Of a stretch of DNA of 64,000 bases, positions 42,808 through 51,795 are shown in pieces. The stretch is from Chryseobacterium sp. KLBC 52. GTDB lineage: Bacteria; Bacteroidota; Bacteroidia; Flavobacteriales; Weeksellaceae. The stretch is from assembly GCF_003347605.1 (NCBI RefSeq), contig NZ_QDFZ01000024.1, positions 1 through 64,000 of the forward strand, in the 5' to 3' direction. Under the pieces are notes generated by a model, which was given only the letters and a program-made list of their open reading frames with translations, ran no database searches and was not told the origin of the DNA. Position 1 is the first letter of the stretch, and every line of letters begins with the position of its first letter. A program made the position numbers and the translations under genes.

Positions 42808-42827
42808 TGATGTATCTAAAATTTTGC
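42808..42827 (+). promoter_or_regulatory. TGATGTA promoter-like element before the HTH gene at 43119
   Basis: TGATGTATCTAAAATTTTGC matches 38112-38131 at 19 of 20 bases. It lies about 290 bp ahead of the HTH gene. The rest of 42614-43118 is AT-rich with no gene. Confidence 0.5.
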
Positions 42828-43118
42828 AGCATATAGAACAGAAAGTATACTTTTACAGGAAAACACAAACATAATATACTTTTTATTAGCTTAAAAAAAC
42901 AGTTGATATCAAGACCAGATACTAGAGCCATAAGCAGCATTAAAGAATAAAGCTATTGTAAAGTCCGAAAGCAGTTTACTTTATTATTTTCATAAATTGA
43001 AAGCATTCTTATGATTGGTTGAGACGCCTCTTTAGTTAGTTTATGAACTCTGGTATTTATTGGTCTTCAGATACAACTCCAAAATGACTATAAATTGATA
43101 AAATCAACATCATTACAA

Positions 43119-43457
43119 ATGGATCATTATAAACAATCTCCCTCAATGACGCCTGATTACAAAAAAATTTACAGTGATCTTGTCGATCTGAAATATCCTG
43201 AGAAAAAACATGCGTGTGCAAAAATTTTAGCGAAGAAAAATCTGTCGTCGTTCGATGTGATAGAAATTAATAAAATAATATTTAGTTATAGCCAAAACCT
43301 TAAGGCTAATCAGTCACACCGCTCTTACAATAAAGAAACGATTTATAAAATTCTTGAATATCAAAAAAAGAATTATCTTAATAATACGCAGCTTGCGCTG
43401 CATTTTAAGTTGAGTCGCAATACCGTTGCAAAATGGAAAAGTTTATTCAATATTTAA
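43119..43457 (+). CDS. Small HTH protein
   Basis: 112 residues. The C-terminal 50 residues hold an HTH (NNTQLALHFKLSRNTVAKWKSLF) like those of small transposase-like regulators common in Chryseobacterium; the N-terminal region (YKKIYSDLVDLKYPEKKHAC) is conserved in that group as I recall. ATG codons at 43119 and 43146 are both plausible starts. No DDE domain is linked. With 38615-39052 it forms a pair of small HTH genes placed downstream of the TGATGTA promoter elements. Confidence 0.55.
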   Translation: MDHYKQSPSMTPDYKKIYSDLVDLKYPEKKHACAKILAKKNLSSFDVIEINKIIFSYSQNLKANQSHRSYNKETIYKILEYQKKNYLNNTQLALHFKLSRNTVAKWKSLFNI

Positions 43458-43633
43458 TCAACTCACGTTCTCTATAGATTTATTATGAAATTCATTCCTG
43501 ATTAAAATAATATACTTTTTATTATCCTATTTAAAATATATAATTCATATTAAGAATACTTAATCTATCCCTTGCTTACCTTGGTTTAGATTCCCGCAAC
43601 ATCTTATGTTGTAGAAAATTCATAATAAAAAAT

Positions 43634-43689
43634 GCCATCATTGGCTAAAACATTAATTATTACATATATGTTATTAGCCAATAACGGCA
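43634..43689. other. Long stem-loop without assigned gene
   Basis: TGCC, ATTGGCTAA and AACAT pair in order with ATGTT, TTAGCCAAT and GGCA, giving a nested stem of about 18 bp over 56 nt. It lies in the 290-bp gap between the HTH gene and the M28 peptidase. Confidence 0.5.
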
Positions 43690-43696
43690 AAGATGA

Positions 43697-43727
43697 ATAT
43701 GATATCAGAATATCATATCATTTTTTT
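43697..43727 (+). terminator. Hairpin with T7 run
   Basis: ATATGATAT and ATATCATAT form a 9-bp stem followed shortly by TTTTTTT on the plus strand, 240 bp after the HTH gene at 43119-43457. Confidence 0.5.
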
Positions 43728-43747
43728 ATTGCTTCGAATAGAGAAAA

Positions 43748-45319
43748 CTATTTATAATCTTTAGAGCTTCTTCTAGGCTCTTTTACTTCCGGCCATTTTA
43801 CAGTCTCTCCTTTTTCATCCTGAGGCATTACTCTTTTTTCACGGTTGCTGAATTCAGGATCTTCGGATGCCATATAAGCTAATGCGGCAGTTAAAATCAC
43901 ATTATTTTTAACCTCATCAAAAACGATCTTGTCATAAGTATCTTTCGTTGTATGCCAGGTATATCCAAAATAGCCCCAGTTCAGAGAACCTAAAGAAATT
44001 CCCGGTACTCCTGCTGCCACGAACGAAGCGTGATCAGAACCTCCTCCGCCAGGCATTCCCGGAAAGTCAGTTTTAATATGCCCTCGTACTGCTTTTGGAA
44101 CGCCATCAAGCCATCTTCCTACGTAATCATAAGCCTTTACAAATCCCTGCCCGCTGATATTGACAACGCGCCCTGTTCCGTTATCCTGATTAAAGGCAGC
44201 CTGTACACCTTTAATAATCTGAGGATTATCGGCTACAAAACCTCTTGAGCCGTTTAATCCCTGCTCCTCACTTCCCCATAGTCCGATAACGATAGTTCTC
44301 TTGTTATTAGGATAATACTTTTTCAGAATTCTCATGGTTTCCAGCATGGTAATTGTTCCGGTCCCATTATCTGTAGCTCCCTGAGCTCCATCCCATGAGT
44401 CAAGATGAGCCGAAAGAATCACATATTCATCAGGCTTTTCCTTTCCTTTGATCATTCCGATTGTATTAAAACTTTTGGCTTCAGGAAGCACTTTTGACTG
44501 AGCATCAATTTTGATTTTAGGCTGAGTTCCTTTTTCTGCCATTCTGTAAAGCATTCCATAGTCTTCCACATCGATATCGATCATTGGAATTTTGGTTGTT
44601 TTCGCTCCAAATATTCTGTTAGCTCCCATAATACCGGTCCAGTTTGAAATGGCAATACCTGCCGCTCCGGCCTTTTCCAACGCTTCCGGAAGCGTGTTAT
44701 TGTCATATCCGATGTTCTTTATATACGCTGCAAAATCTTTGGTCGCCTGATCTTTTTCAGCTTTCAGCTTCTCATACAATTCAGGAGTGGCAAATTCTTT
44801 AATCTGCTCATCAGAACGTCCTATCTTCTGATACTGTGCCATCAATACAATTTTCCCTTTCACAGAAGGAAGCCATTGATCAAATTCAGCTTTCGAAGAC
44901 ACTTTTGGAAGAATAATCACTTCTGCCTCAATTGCTTTTTTAGTAGCCGGACTCCATGCCAGTTGTGTTGCAGAAAGAGATTTTATGCGCGGGTACGTCA
45001 TATCAACATGCGTGGTTCCTCTTTGCCATCCTTTCCATGTTCCGAATTGTTGAAGATTGGCATCTACTCCCCAGGAACGAAGTTTATTGGCACTCCATTC
45101 GTTTGCAGCCAGCATTTCGGGAGTTCCTACAAGGCGCGGCCCGATCCCATCCAACAGTTCGGAAGCCAGATTTTCCAGCTGGGAATTATTATTTACTTCA
45201 TCTACAAAACTTTTTACGATAGGGTTAAGCCTTTCTTTTGGGTCAACCTTTACCTGAGCCCATGAAAACTGAGCAGCCAGCATTACTGCAGGCACTGCAA
45301 AAAATCTATTTATCCTCAT
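43748..45319 (-). CDS. Secreted M28-family zinc peptidase
   Basis: 523 residues with a signal peptide (…AAQFSWAQ). The zinc-site order of M28 aminopeptidases is visible: AHLDSWDGAQG, ATDNGTG, GSEEQGLNGS and a late GGGGSDHASF. A protease-associated-type insert (about 120-270) precedes the catalytic half. Probably an exported aminopeptidase or glutamate-carboxypeptidase-like enzyme that degrades peptides outside the cytoplasm. No C-terminal type IX sorting domain is seen. Single gene. Confidence 0.88.
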   Translation of the reverse strand: MRINRFFAVPAVMLAAQFSWAQVKVDPKERLNPIVKSFVDEVNNNSQLENLASELLDGIGPRLVGTPEMLAANEWSANKLRSWGVDANLQQFGTWKGWQRGTTHVDMTYPRIKSLSATQLAWSPATKKAIEAEVIILPKVSSKAEFDQWLPSVKGKIVLMAQYQKIGRSDEQIKEFATPELYEKLKAEKDQATKDFAAYIKNIGYDNNTLPEALEKAGAAGIAISNWTGIMGANRIFGAKTTKIPMIDIDVEDYGMLYRMAEKGTQPKIKIDAQSKVLPEAKSFNTIGMIKGKEKPDEYVILSAHLDSWDGAQGATDNGTGTITMLETMRILKKYYPNNKRTIVIGLWGSEEQGLNGSRGFVADNPQIIKGVQAAFNQDNGTGRVVNISGQGFVKAYDYVGRWLDGVPKAVRGHIKTDFPGMPGGGGSDHASFVAAGVPGISLGSLNWGYFGYTWHTTKDTYDKIVFDEVKNNVILTAALAYMASEDPEFSNREKRVMPQDEKGETVKWPEVKEPRRSSKDYK

Positions 45320-45460
45320 ACTATTTATTGATTGGTTTAAAGATAAAAGAAATTAGGGAGATACTGAAAAATTAAGCCTAAAAAAGAGGCTTTTCAATTA
45401 TATAATCAATGTTTTCATCCAAAAGAAATAATAAAATTCCGAAAACAGCTATAATTAATA

Positions 45461-45487
45461 AAAAAAGACCATCAATATGATAGTCTT
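45461..45487 (-). terminator. Terminator of the gene at 45509
   Basis: AAGACCATCA and TGATAGTCTT pair with one G-T, followed on the minus strand by a T8 run. Confidence 0.75.
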
Positions 45488-45508
45488 GTAGCCTTTAGAA
45501 ATGACACT

Positions 45509-46657
45509 TTATTTTTCATTGAGAAACGCCTGTTCTTCTTTGGAGAGCAGTGTTGTCCCGGCTTTCTCTTCTTTTACAGGAACATTATTCCAGATACTGA
45601 TATTAAAATCAACCTTCGGATAAAGTCCTTTCTTATCGGTTTTGGTAAAAGTAGTATAGATAATTTCACGGCTGAATTTCCTTACATGGGTCTCATCTTT
45701 ATAAAAAACGGTAAAACCGTCTCCTTCCAACTTCGTTAATGCAGGTACATAGAGACCGTCTTTCTTATAAAAATCAAAAATCAGTGCGGCATCCCCAAGT
45801 TTGTACTGAAATTCTCTTCCATCTGTTGTCATTTTCTTCATGGCAGGAAAATCTGTCTGATAATAATGCGTTTCAAAATAAGTAATCACTTTGTCTGCTT
45901 TATTATATTTAAATTCTCCTTTCATCTGAATTCCCCTTCCCGACTCTATTTTAAAGGTAATCAACTGTTCATCACCTTCCTCAAAAATCAACCTTCCGTT
46001 ATATTTACAATCCTTCATTCTTAAATGCTGGAGTGTTCTGTAAAGTTCATAATTCAGGAAGAGGTTTCCAAGATATTCATGAGAAAACTCGTTGGTTTTT
46101 CCCGTGAAAATACTGTCAGTATTTACTTTTTTCAGATATTTAACGTTATTCAGCTGCATCTGGAGGATTTCATCATAGTTTTTACGTAAACCATCTTTAA
46201 AATTATATTGGTTATTTTTACTCCAAAACTTAGCTTCTGCAATGACCAGAAAGTAGAGTTTATCGTTATCAAAACCTTTTTCCTTGTATACAACGTCATA
46301 AAGAGAAGGATCATCATAATATTTTTTATGATAATTTTTATTGATGTCTTCAAATATTTTTTTGATGTCTACATCGATGATTTTGATCTCACCAATATCT
46401 TTATAAACAGGTTTAAGTTTTACCTGAAAGTTGAATACGGATATTTTCTGTTTTTGAAAACCCGAAGCAGAGACTTCAAAATTGACAGCATCTGAGTTTA
46501 CTGGAGCAAAACCATCTTCATTGGTGTAAATGATCTGATCCTGCAGGATAATTCGTGCATTGGGAATAGGGTTTCCATTTTGGGAATCCACTACTCTTAA
46601 TTTCTGTGCGGAAAAAAAACCGAAAAAGAAAATGAACAGAAGATAAAAGGACTTCAT
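45509..46657 (-). CDS. Exported carboxypeptidase-regulatory-like domain protein
   Basis: 382 residues with a signal peptide (to FFSAQ). An N-terminal beta-sandwich of the carboxypeptidase-D regulatory type (LRVVDSQNGNPIPNARIILQ to about 80), then a mixed alpha/beta region with no named domain I recognise. The first domain is common in outer-membrane-associated Bacteroidota proteins. No TonB-dependent plug or barrel follows. Single gene with a TATATTTG promoter box at 46691-46698. Confidence 0.7.
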   Translation of the reverse strand: MKSFYLLFIFFFGFFSAQKLRVVDSQNGNPIPNARIILQDQIIYTNEDGFAPVNSDAVNFEVSASGFQKQKISVFNFQVKLKPVYKDIGEIKIIDVDIKKIFEDINKNYHKKYYDDPSLYDVVYKEKGFDNDKLYFLVIAEAKFWSKNNQYNFKDGLRKNYDEILQMQLNNVKYLKKVNTDSIFTGKTNEFSHEYLGNLFLNYELYRTLQHLRMKDCKYNGRLIFEEGDEQLITFKIESGRGIQMKGEFKYNKADKVITYFETHYYQTDFPAMKKMTTDGREFQYKLGDAALIFDFYKKDGLYVPALTKLEGDGFTVFYKDETHVRKFSREIIYTTFTKTDKKGLYPKVDFNISIWNNVPVKEEKAGTTLLSKEEQAFLNEK

Positions 46658-46690
46658 GGCTGTGTGTTGTATTAGTTTTAATTAATAGCA

Positions 46691-46698
46691 CAAATATA
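46691..46698 (-). promoter_or_regulatory. -7 box (TATATTTG) of the gene at 45509-46657
   Basis: Minus-strand TAnnTTTG match 33 bp ahead of the ATG. Confidence 0.5.
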
Positions 46699-46830
46699 GA
46701 CCTGGAAGCACTTAGAAGAACAGAAGTTTAATATACTTTAATAGTATTTAACATTAAATATTTAATTTTAGCAAAATCCATTTTAAAACTTGGAACATTT
46801 AATATTAAAATATCTTTTATTAAGGCATAA

Positions 46831-46853
46831 AAAAACCGGCTTCAAAAGCCGGC
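46831..46853 (-). terminator. Terminator of the histone-like gene
   Basis: CCGGCTT and AAGCCGG form a 7-bp stem around CAA, with a T-run on the minus strand. Confidence 0.8.
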
Positions 46854-46863
46854 TAAAGGTGAA

Positions 46864-47040
46864 TTATTTCTTAGCTTCTTCTACAGAAACTTTTCTGAAT
46901 TCTTTGAACAATTTGCTTAGTTCTAAAGCTGCTTTACGAGCTCTTGTACCAGCTGCTTTGTTTCCTTTTTCCGCTTGTTGGTTTGCCTCAGTTGTGAACG
47001 CTTCAAATTCTGCGTTGATTTTTTCAATTAGTTCTTTCAT
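46864..47040 (-). CDS. Histone H1-like small basic protein
   Basis: 58 residues beginning MKELIEKINAEFEAFTTEAN and ending KLFKEFRKVSVEEAKK, with GNKAAGTRARKAALELSK in the middle. This is the short Lys/Ala-rich protein annotated as histone H1 in Flavobacteriia. It is predicted to be helical and basic, and a nucleoid-associated role is assumed from the name and composition. It has a TATATTTG promoter box and its own terminator, and is probably well expressed. Confidence 0.8.
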   Translation of the reverse strand: MKELIEKINAEFEAFTTEANQQAEKGNKAAGTRARKAALELSKLFKEFRKVSVEEAKK

Positions 47041-47060
47041 TTATTTAAAAATTTAGGCTG

Positions 47061-47068
47061 CAAATATA
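47061..47068 (-). promoter_or_regulatory. -7 box (TATATTTG) of the histone-like gene
   Basis: Minus-strand TAnnTTTG match 20 bp ahead of the ATG. The remaining 47069-47346 shows nothing else supportable. Confidence 0.6.
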
Positions 47069-47346
47069 GGTTTTATGGTGATTCCAGCCTAATTGTGTCG
47101 AAAAAAAATAGTTGATTTAATCATTTTTTCTGAGTCTTTCTTAAATTCAATTTAATTTTTAAAATAAAATCAAATTATTATAGAAAATCAGCCACGTATC
47201 TGGGGTTTATGTGCAGAAGTAATCAATTTTTAAATAAACCACTCAGAATCAATAAGAATCAAAAAAAACAGCAAACAAGCTTCTCTTAAAAAAGCTTATT
47301 GAAAAGCCATTTGATTTATTTATCCTACTTACTTATTTTTAATGGT

Positions 47347-48762
47347 TCAAAACTGCAGTTCTTTTGCTTTCCTGCCTGCATTTTTTAACAAAATAATGCT
47401 TTCAGAGGTAATTCTTTCGGCAAAAATAATCCTGAAATGAGACTGGTAGTTATCATTGAACGAAAAGGTATGTCCGGGAGTAAACAAAATCTGATGTTCT
47501 TCACAATACTGATAAAATCTTTTCATATCCGTATTCTCTGGAAGCTGCCCCCAAATACTGTAACCTCCTCGCGGTCTGTGAAAATAAGAACCTTCAGGAA
47601 AGGATTTTCTTACAATATCCACTATCTGAACAGCCTGCTGACTGAGTTTTTTCCGGAATACACGAAGGTGTCTTTCATAACTGCTTCCCTGCAGCAGTTT
47701 CAGAACCAGTTCCTGGTAAATGGGAGAAACTGTGCGCCCTAACGCAAATCGTACTCTCTCGGATTTTGCATAAAAATTTCCGGCATATAGCCAGCCTAAA
47801 CGAATCCCTGGAGCCAATGTCTTTGAAAATGACGAATACATCATCACGATACCTTTTTTATCAAAGCTCTTTATACTCTTGGGTCTTTCGTCTTCAAAAT
47901 AAAGATCGGAATACATATCATTCTCAATAATACAGAACTGATGAGTTTCTGCAATACTCAGAATTTCTTTTTTTGCTCCATCATTCATTACAACACCTGT
48001 GGGATTATGAAAATTGGGAGTCGTTACGAGAGCACTGATCTTATTTTCCTTGCAGATCTTTTGAAAATATTCAGTATCAAAGCCTGTTTTATAATGTACA
48101 GGAACCTCAATAACCTTGAGCTCCAGATGAGCAAGCACTTCCAATACTGAAAATACACATGGACTCTCAACTGCCACTACATCTCCTGCTTTTGTAACCG
48201 ATTTCAAAGCAATTGTAAGGGCCTGCAGAGCACCATCAGTGATAATTATTTCGTCCGGATTTAAGATGCAGCCATAAGCTCCCATTTGTTTTGCAATATG
48301 TTTTCTTAATAGCTCCAGTCCGTTTGAAGGATAATACCTGAGCAGTGATGCTCCTTTCTCACGAATGACTTCCTGCATTGTTCTGAGAATTAGCTTTTGC
48401 GGAATGAGAAGATCTCCCGGCGCTGCACTATTGAAAGAACTGAATTCTGAAGTTCTTTTGGAAGTAAGCATGATATTTTTTGTAAATGCCTTATCCCTTA
48501 CTACAGCCGGAAACTTGGTTTTTATTTCCGGAATATTCTCCTCCTGAATTCCTGTGACAAAATAGCCAGACCGCGGATAACTTCTGATCAACCCTTTGAT
48601 TATAAGGTATTCAAATCCACTTTGTACGGAACTTGTACTCAGTTTGTATTTTTCTTTGATATCACGAACGGAAGGAAGTCTTTCATTTTCCTGTAAAACT
48701 CCACTGTAGATCTGCTTCTCTATTTCATCCGTAAAAATTTCGTACTTATAAGGTTTCATCAT
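47347..48762 (-). CDS. MocR/PdxR-family regulator (GntR HTH fused to aminotransferase)
   Basis: 471 residues. The N-terminal GntR winged helix (about 5-75: SGVLQENERLPSVRDIKEKY, SGFEYLIIKGL) is joined to a fold-type-I aminotransferase-like domain. PLP lysine lies in SSFSKTLAPGIRLGW, with TPNFHNPTG and ENDMYSDLYF also visible. MocR proteins use PLP or amino-compound signals to control transport or metabolic genes. It is divergent from the GNAT-like gene at 48878 with a 115-bp spacer, so that gene is the probable target. Confidence 0.9.
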   Translation of the reverse strand: MMKPYKYEIFTDEIEKQIYSGVLQENERLPSVRDIKEKYKLSTSSVQSGFEYLIIKGLIRSYPRSGYFVTGIQEENIPEIKTKFPAVVRDKAFTKNIMLTSKRTSEFSSFNSAAPGDLLIPQKLILRTMQEVIREKGASLLRYYPSNGLELLRKHIAKQMGAYGCILNPDEIIITDGALQALTIALKSVTKAGDVVAVESPCVFSVLEVLAHLELKVIEVPVHYKTGFDTEYFQKICKENKISALVTTPNFHNPTGVVMNDGAKKEILSIAETHQFCIIENDMYSDLYFEDERPKSIKSFDKKGIVMMYSSFSKTLAPGIRLGWLYAGNFYAKSERVRFALGRTVSPIYQELVLKLLQGSSYERHLRVFRKKLSQQAVQIVDIVRKSFPEGSYFHRPRGGYSIWGQLPENTDMKRFYQYCEEHQILFTPGHTFSFNDNYQSHFRIIFAERITSESIILLKNAGRKAKELQF

Positions 48763-48789
48763 AACACAACACTGTACTGAACAAATTTA

Positions 48790-48797
48790 CAAAAATA
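48790..48797 (-). promoter_or_regulatory. -7 box (TATTTTTG) of the MocR gene
   Basis: Minus-strand TAnnTTTG match 27 bp ahead of the ATG at 48762. Confidence 0.5.
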
Positions 48798-48855
48798 CCT
48801 TTCTGTACCGATTATATTTTAGCGAACTGTATCCTTTTTGAATGGATTAATCTTA

Positions 48856-48863
48856 TAATTTTG
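48856..48863 (+). promoter_or_regulatory. -7 box (TAATTTTG) of the GNAT-like gene
   Basis: TAnnTTTG match 14 bp ahead of the ATG at 48878; a TTTTG lies 15 bp further upstream. Confidence 0.5.
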
Positions 48864-48877
48864 AATAAAAAAATTTC

Positions 48878-49393
48878 ATGGATATCATTTCAAAATTTAC
48901 AGTGGGTTCTGAAGAGGGAATTTCTGATCTTATAACCATTATCGATTCTTCCGTTTATACCTTGCATAAAGAGTTTGTAAGTGAGGAAGACATCAAAAAA
49001 TATATTCAGCACGAAATAGATCCGAGAAAGATGATCAACGATCTGAATGATCTCTCCAACCAGCTGATTATGACCTATGCTGATCAAAAGCCAATCGGAT
49101 ACAGCATTATAAAAAGCGGTTCTTTACACCCGGGAATCCCTGAAGGGAAAAGAGCTACAGAAATCAGCTTTGTAATTCTTTCAGAGTTTGATTCTCCGGA
49201 AGCAAGACAGTCTCTTTGGAAAAAATGCAGATCAGCAGTAAGCTTTACGGATATTATATGGATCAATATATTGGATCATGATCTGCTTTCAGGCTTTTTA
49301 AAAGAATCTGGTTTTATAGCTGTAGAAAGCTCAAAGACTGGCCCTTTTCAACTGCCATCGCATATTTTGGAAATGGAAATTAATAAAAGTTAA
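48878..49393 (+). CDS. GNAT-like acetyltransferase (probable)
   Basis: 171 residues without membrane segments. The strand-helix pattern (QLIMTYADQKPIGYSIIKSG, ATEISFVILSEF, IIWINILDHDLLSGFLKESGF) fits a GNAT N-acetyltransferase, although the acetyl-CoA RxxGxG/A loop is not obvious. The substrate is unknown. Divergence from a MocR regulator suggests a link with amino compounds. Following region to 49571 is empty apart from the next gene's promoter. Confidence 0.6.
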   Translation: MDIISKFTVGSEEGISDLITIIDSSVYTLHKEFVSEEDIKKYIQHEIDPRKMINDLNDLSNQLIMTYADQKPIGYSIIKSGSLHPGIPEGKRATEISFVILSEFDSPEARQSLWKKCRSAVSFTDIIWINILDHDLLSGFLKESGFIAVESSKTGPFQLPSHILEMEINKS

Positions 49394-49544
49394 TTTAATT
49401 ATTTTCGCCCGCAGATTTCACAGATGTGCACAGATAGTTTATAATAAATGGTTAGTTACCTTAGTATTGATAATATTGAGCAAAGCTATGATTACTATTT
49501 CTATTATCTCATTTAAAATTATTTTAAGCAAGCAATAGTTTCCC

Positions 49545-49552
49545 TATCTTTG
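49545..49552 (+). promoter_or_regulatory. -7 box (TATCTTTG) of the AraC gene at 49572
   Basis: TAnnTTTG match 19 bp ahead of the ATG. Confidence 0.6.
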
Positions 49553-49571
49553 ATTTTTATAATTTTTACCT

Positions 49572-50486
49572 ATGAGTGATCAGCTGGAAACGATAGAAGA
49601 TTATTACAGACGCATCCGTAAAGATCAGATTAAAATATTTGATTCTGAGAATTTTGAAACCGGAAAATCCCATTTCAATATTTCCATGAGGAGATATTGT
49701 AGCTTCAAAAGTCCTTACAACCGTCGTGATTATTATAAAATAAGCTTTATCATTGGAAAAGGAACTATTCATTATGGTGCGCATCAACTGTATATAGATG
49801 GTCCTGCTTTATTTTTCCCTTCTCCCAGTATCCCGTATTCATGGGAGTGCGAAAGTGATGTACAGGAAGGATATTTCTGTTTGTTTAATCAGGAGTTTTT
49901 TAACGGAAATTCAGAATTTAACCTGTTTAAAAAAACTTCGATGTTCAAGGAATGGAGCAAGCCGGTTATTTTCCTGACGGAAGAACAAGCCCAGCTGGCT
50001 ACTCTTTATTTCGACCAGATTTACCGTATGAATAACTCTTCATATCCTTTCCGTTGCAGCAGCATCAAAAGCAATCTTGCTTCTGTAATGCACCTGGCAT
50101 TGGAAAACCGCGTGGAAGACATCAATCCCCATGAGCTTCCTGCAAATGTACGTTTATACAAATTATTCGATGAATTGCTCAACAAACAGTTTCCTTTGGA
50201 CTCTCCTGCTTATCCGCTGGCCTTAAAAACACCTTCTGATTTTGCCGAGCATCTGAATGTTCATGTCAATCATTTGAATTCTTCTGTGAAATCTGTAACG
50301 AACCTTACTACAACACAGATTATTAAAGAAAAGATGTTTGAAGAATCCAAAAACCTGTTGAAGTATACCAATTGGGATATTGCCCAGATAGGATATACTT
50401 TAGGGTTTGACCAGCCTGCTCATTTTAATAATTTCTTTAAAAAGCATGCTCAGACTTCACCCTTAAAATTCAAGAACCTATCCTAA
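49572..50486 (+). CDS. AraC-family transcriptional regulator
   Basis: 304 residues: cupin-like N-terminal sensing domain (YNRRDYYKISFIIGKGTIHYG; FFPSPSIPYSWE) and a C-terminal AraC DNA-binding domain with two HTH motifs (PSDFAEHLNVHVNHLNSSVK; IAQIGYTLGFDQPAHFNNFF). It is a paralogue of 23366-24304. It lies directly upstream of an MFS drug exporter gene (82-bp gap, same strand), its likely target. Confidence 0.88.
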   Translation: MSDQLETIEDYYRRIRKDQIKIFDSENFETGKSHFNISMRRYCSFKSPYNRRDYYKISFIIGKGTIHYGAHQLYIDGPALFFPSPSIPYSWECESDVQEGYFCLFNQEFFNGNSEFNLFKKTSMFKEWSKPVIFLTEEQAQLATLYFDQIYRMNNSSYPFRCSSIKSNLASVMHLALENRVEDINPHELPANVRLYKLFDELLNKQFPLDSPAYPLALKTPSDFAEHLNVHVNHLNSSVKSVTNLTTTQIIKEKMFEESKNLLKYTNWDIAQIGYTLGFDQPAHFNNFFKKHAQTSPLKFKNLS

Positions 50487-50545
50487 TATTTGATTTTTGT
50501 AATTTTTACTTTGTCTTTTAAAATCCGGTTTTGTATTTCTTGACT

Positions 50546-50553
50546 TATTTTTG
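50546..50553 (+). promoter_or_regulatory. -7 box (TATTTTTG) of the MFS gene
   Basis: TAnnTTTG match 15 bp ahead of the ATG, indicating that the transporter has its own promoter. Confidence 0.5.
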
Positions 50554-50568
50554 CAATGTAAAAAATGA

Positions 50569-51780
50569 ATGAATATGTTGAGAGAAGCATCTGAGCAACG
50601 AATCAGATTAATTACCATTATGGCTTTCGTGTCTATCCCGCTTTCCGGGTTTGTCACGGATATTTATTTACCATCGTTCCCTTCTATGGCCAAAGAAATG
50701 ATGGTTTCGGAAAAGGATATTCAGATTACCCTGACTTCATATCTGTTGAGCTACGGAATTTCCCAATTGTTTGTAGGAGGGATTCTGGATAGCATTGGTC
50801 GATACCGTCCCAAATTAATAGCATTATTCCTGCTGATTCTGACCAGCATTTTAATTACGATGACCAACAGTATTTTACTGATCTGTCTGCTTCGTATTCT
50901 TCAGGGAGCTGCGGTTTCAGTACTTGTTGTAGCAACGCGTGCTATTTTTGTGGATATTTACGATGCGGAAAGGGTAAAGCATTATTTGAGTTATTTTACC
51001 ATTGTCTGGTCTTGTGGTCCTATTTTAGCGCCTTTCCTTGGAGGATATCTTGAGAAAATTTTCAACTGGCATGCAAATTTCTACTTCCTGGCAGCTTATG
51101 CGGGATTTCTGTTTCTTTTTGAATGGTTTTTTAGTGGAGAAAGTCTTCCCCAGAAAAAGAAGCTGGATCTTTCAGAAAATATAAGCCTTTACAAAATGAT
51201 GCTTAAGAACAGGATTTTTATGCTGGGTATTTTCATTTTGGGGCTGAGCTACTCTATCGTAATGCTATTTAATATTACCGGACCGTTTATTATTGAAAAC
51301 ACTTTTCATTTTACGCCTGTAGTGATTGGATACTGTACGTTAATCTTAGGATTTTCGTGGATGATTGGAGGTTTTATAGGAAAACGCAGGCTGACTCTGG
51401 ATTTTAAACCAAGAATATTGCAGCCTATCCTTCTTCAGCTGATTCTGATTGGAGGGTTGATCACTACCAGCTATTTTGCAGAAAGTCTTTTCATTATGAT
51501 TCCATTTGCCTTTTTTATTCATATCTGTTCCGGAATTTTATTTACCTCTTTTTTTACAACAAGTATGCTTTACTTTCCGAAAAACGCAGGGACTGCCGGT
51601 GGGCTGATGGGAGGATTGGTATATGTGATCACTTCTGTAACAAGTTTTATCATCTCAGTAAGTGGAACTGTAACGGATCAAAAAGGTCTTTCCTGGCGCT
51701 ATCTGATCATTGCTTGTTTCCTTTTGGGGATCATTCTTATTATGCATCAGGCCGTTAAAAAAGAAAAAGCAGAGAATTAA
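50569..51780 (+). CDS. MFS multidrug efflux transporter, Bcr/CflA type
   Basis: 403 residues with about 12 membrane helices. GFVTDIYLPSFPSMAKEM in helix 1, GGILDSIGRYRPKL (motif A-like loop 2-3) and LRILQGAAVSVLVVATRAI in helix 4 are typical of Bcr/CflA drug:proton antiporters. A second in-frame ATG is at 50575. An ATG at 50565 lies in another frame. The stop codon sits in the loop of the terminator hairpin. Confidence 0.88.
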   Translation: MNMLREASEQRIRLITIMAFVSIPLSGFVTDIYLPSFPSMAKEMMVSEKDIQITLTSYLLSYGISQLFVGGILDSIGRYRPKLIALFLLILTSILITMTNSILLICLLRILQGAAVSVLVVATRAIFVDIYDAERVKHYLSYFTIVWSCGPILAPFLGGYLEKIFNWHANFYFLAAYAGFLFLFEWFFSGESLPQKKKLDLSENISLYKMMLKNRIFMLGIFILGLSYSIVMLFNITGPFIIENTFHFTPVVIGYCTLILGFSWMIGGFIGKRRLTLDFKPRILQPILLQLILIGGLITTSYFAESLFIMIPFAFFIHICSGILFTSFFTTSMLYFPKNAGTAGGLMGGLVYVITSVTSFIISVSGTVTDQKGLSWRYLIIACFLLGIILIMHQAVKKEKAEN

Positions 51781-51795
51781 TCTCTGCTTTTTTTA
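51766..51795. terminator. Terminator containing the MFS stop codon in its loop
   Basis: AAAGCAGAGA and TCTCTGCTTT form a 10-bp stem around ATTAA (the TAA is the MFS stop), followed by a T-run. Confidence 0.85.
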
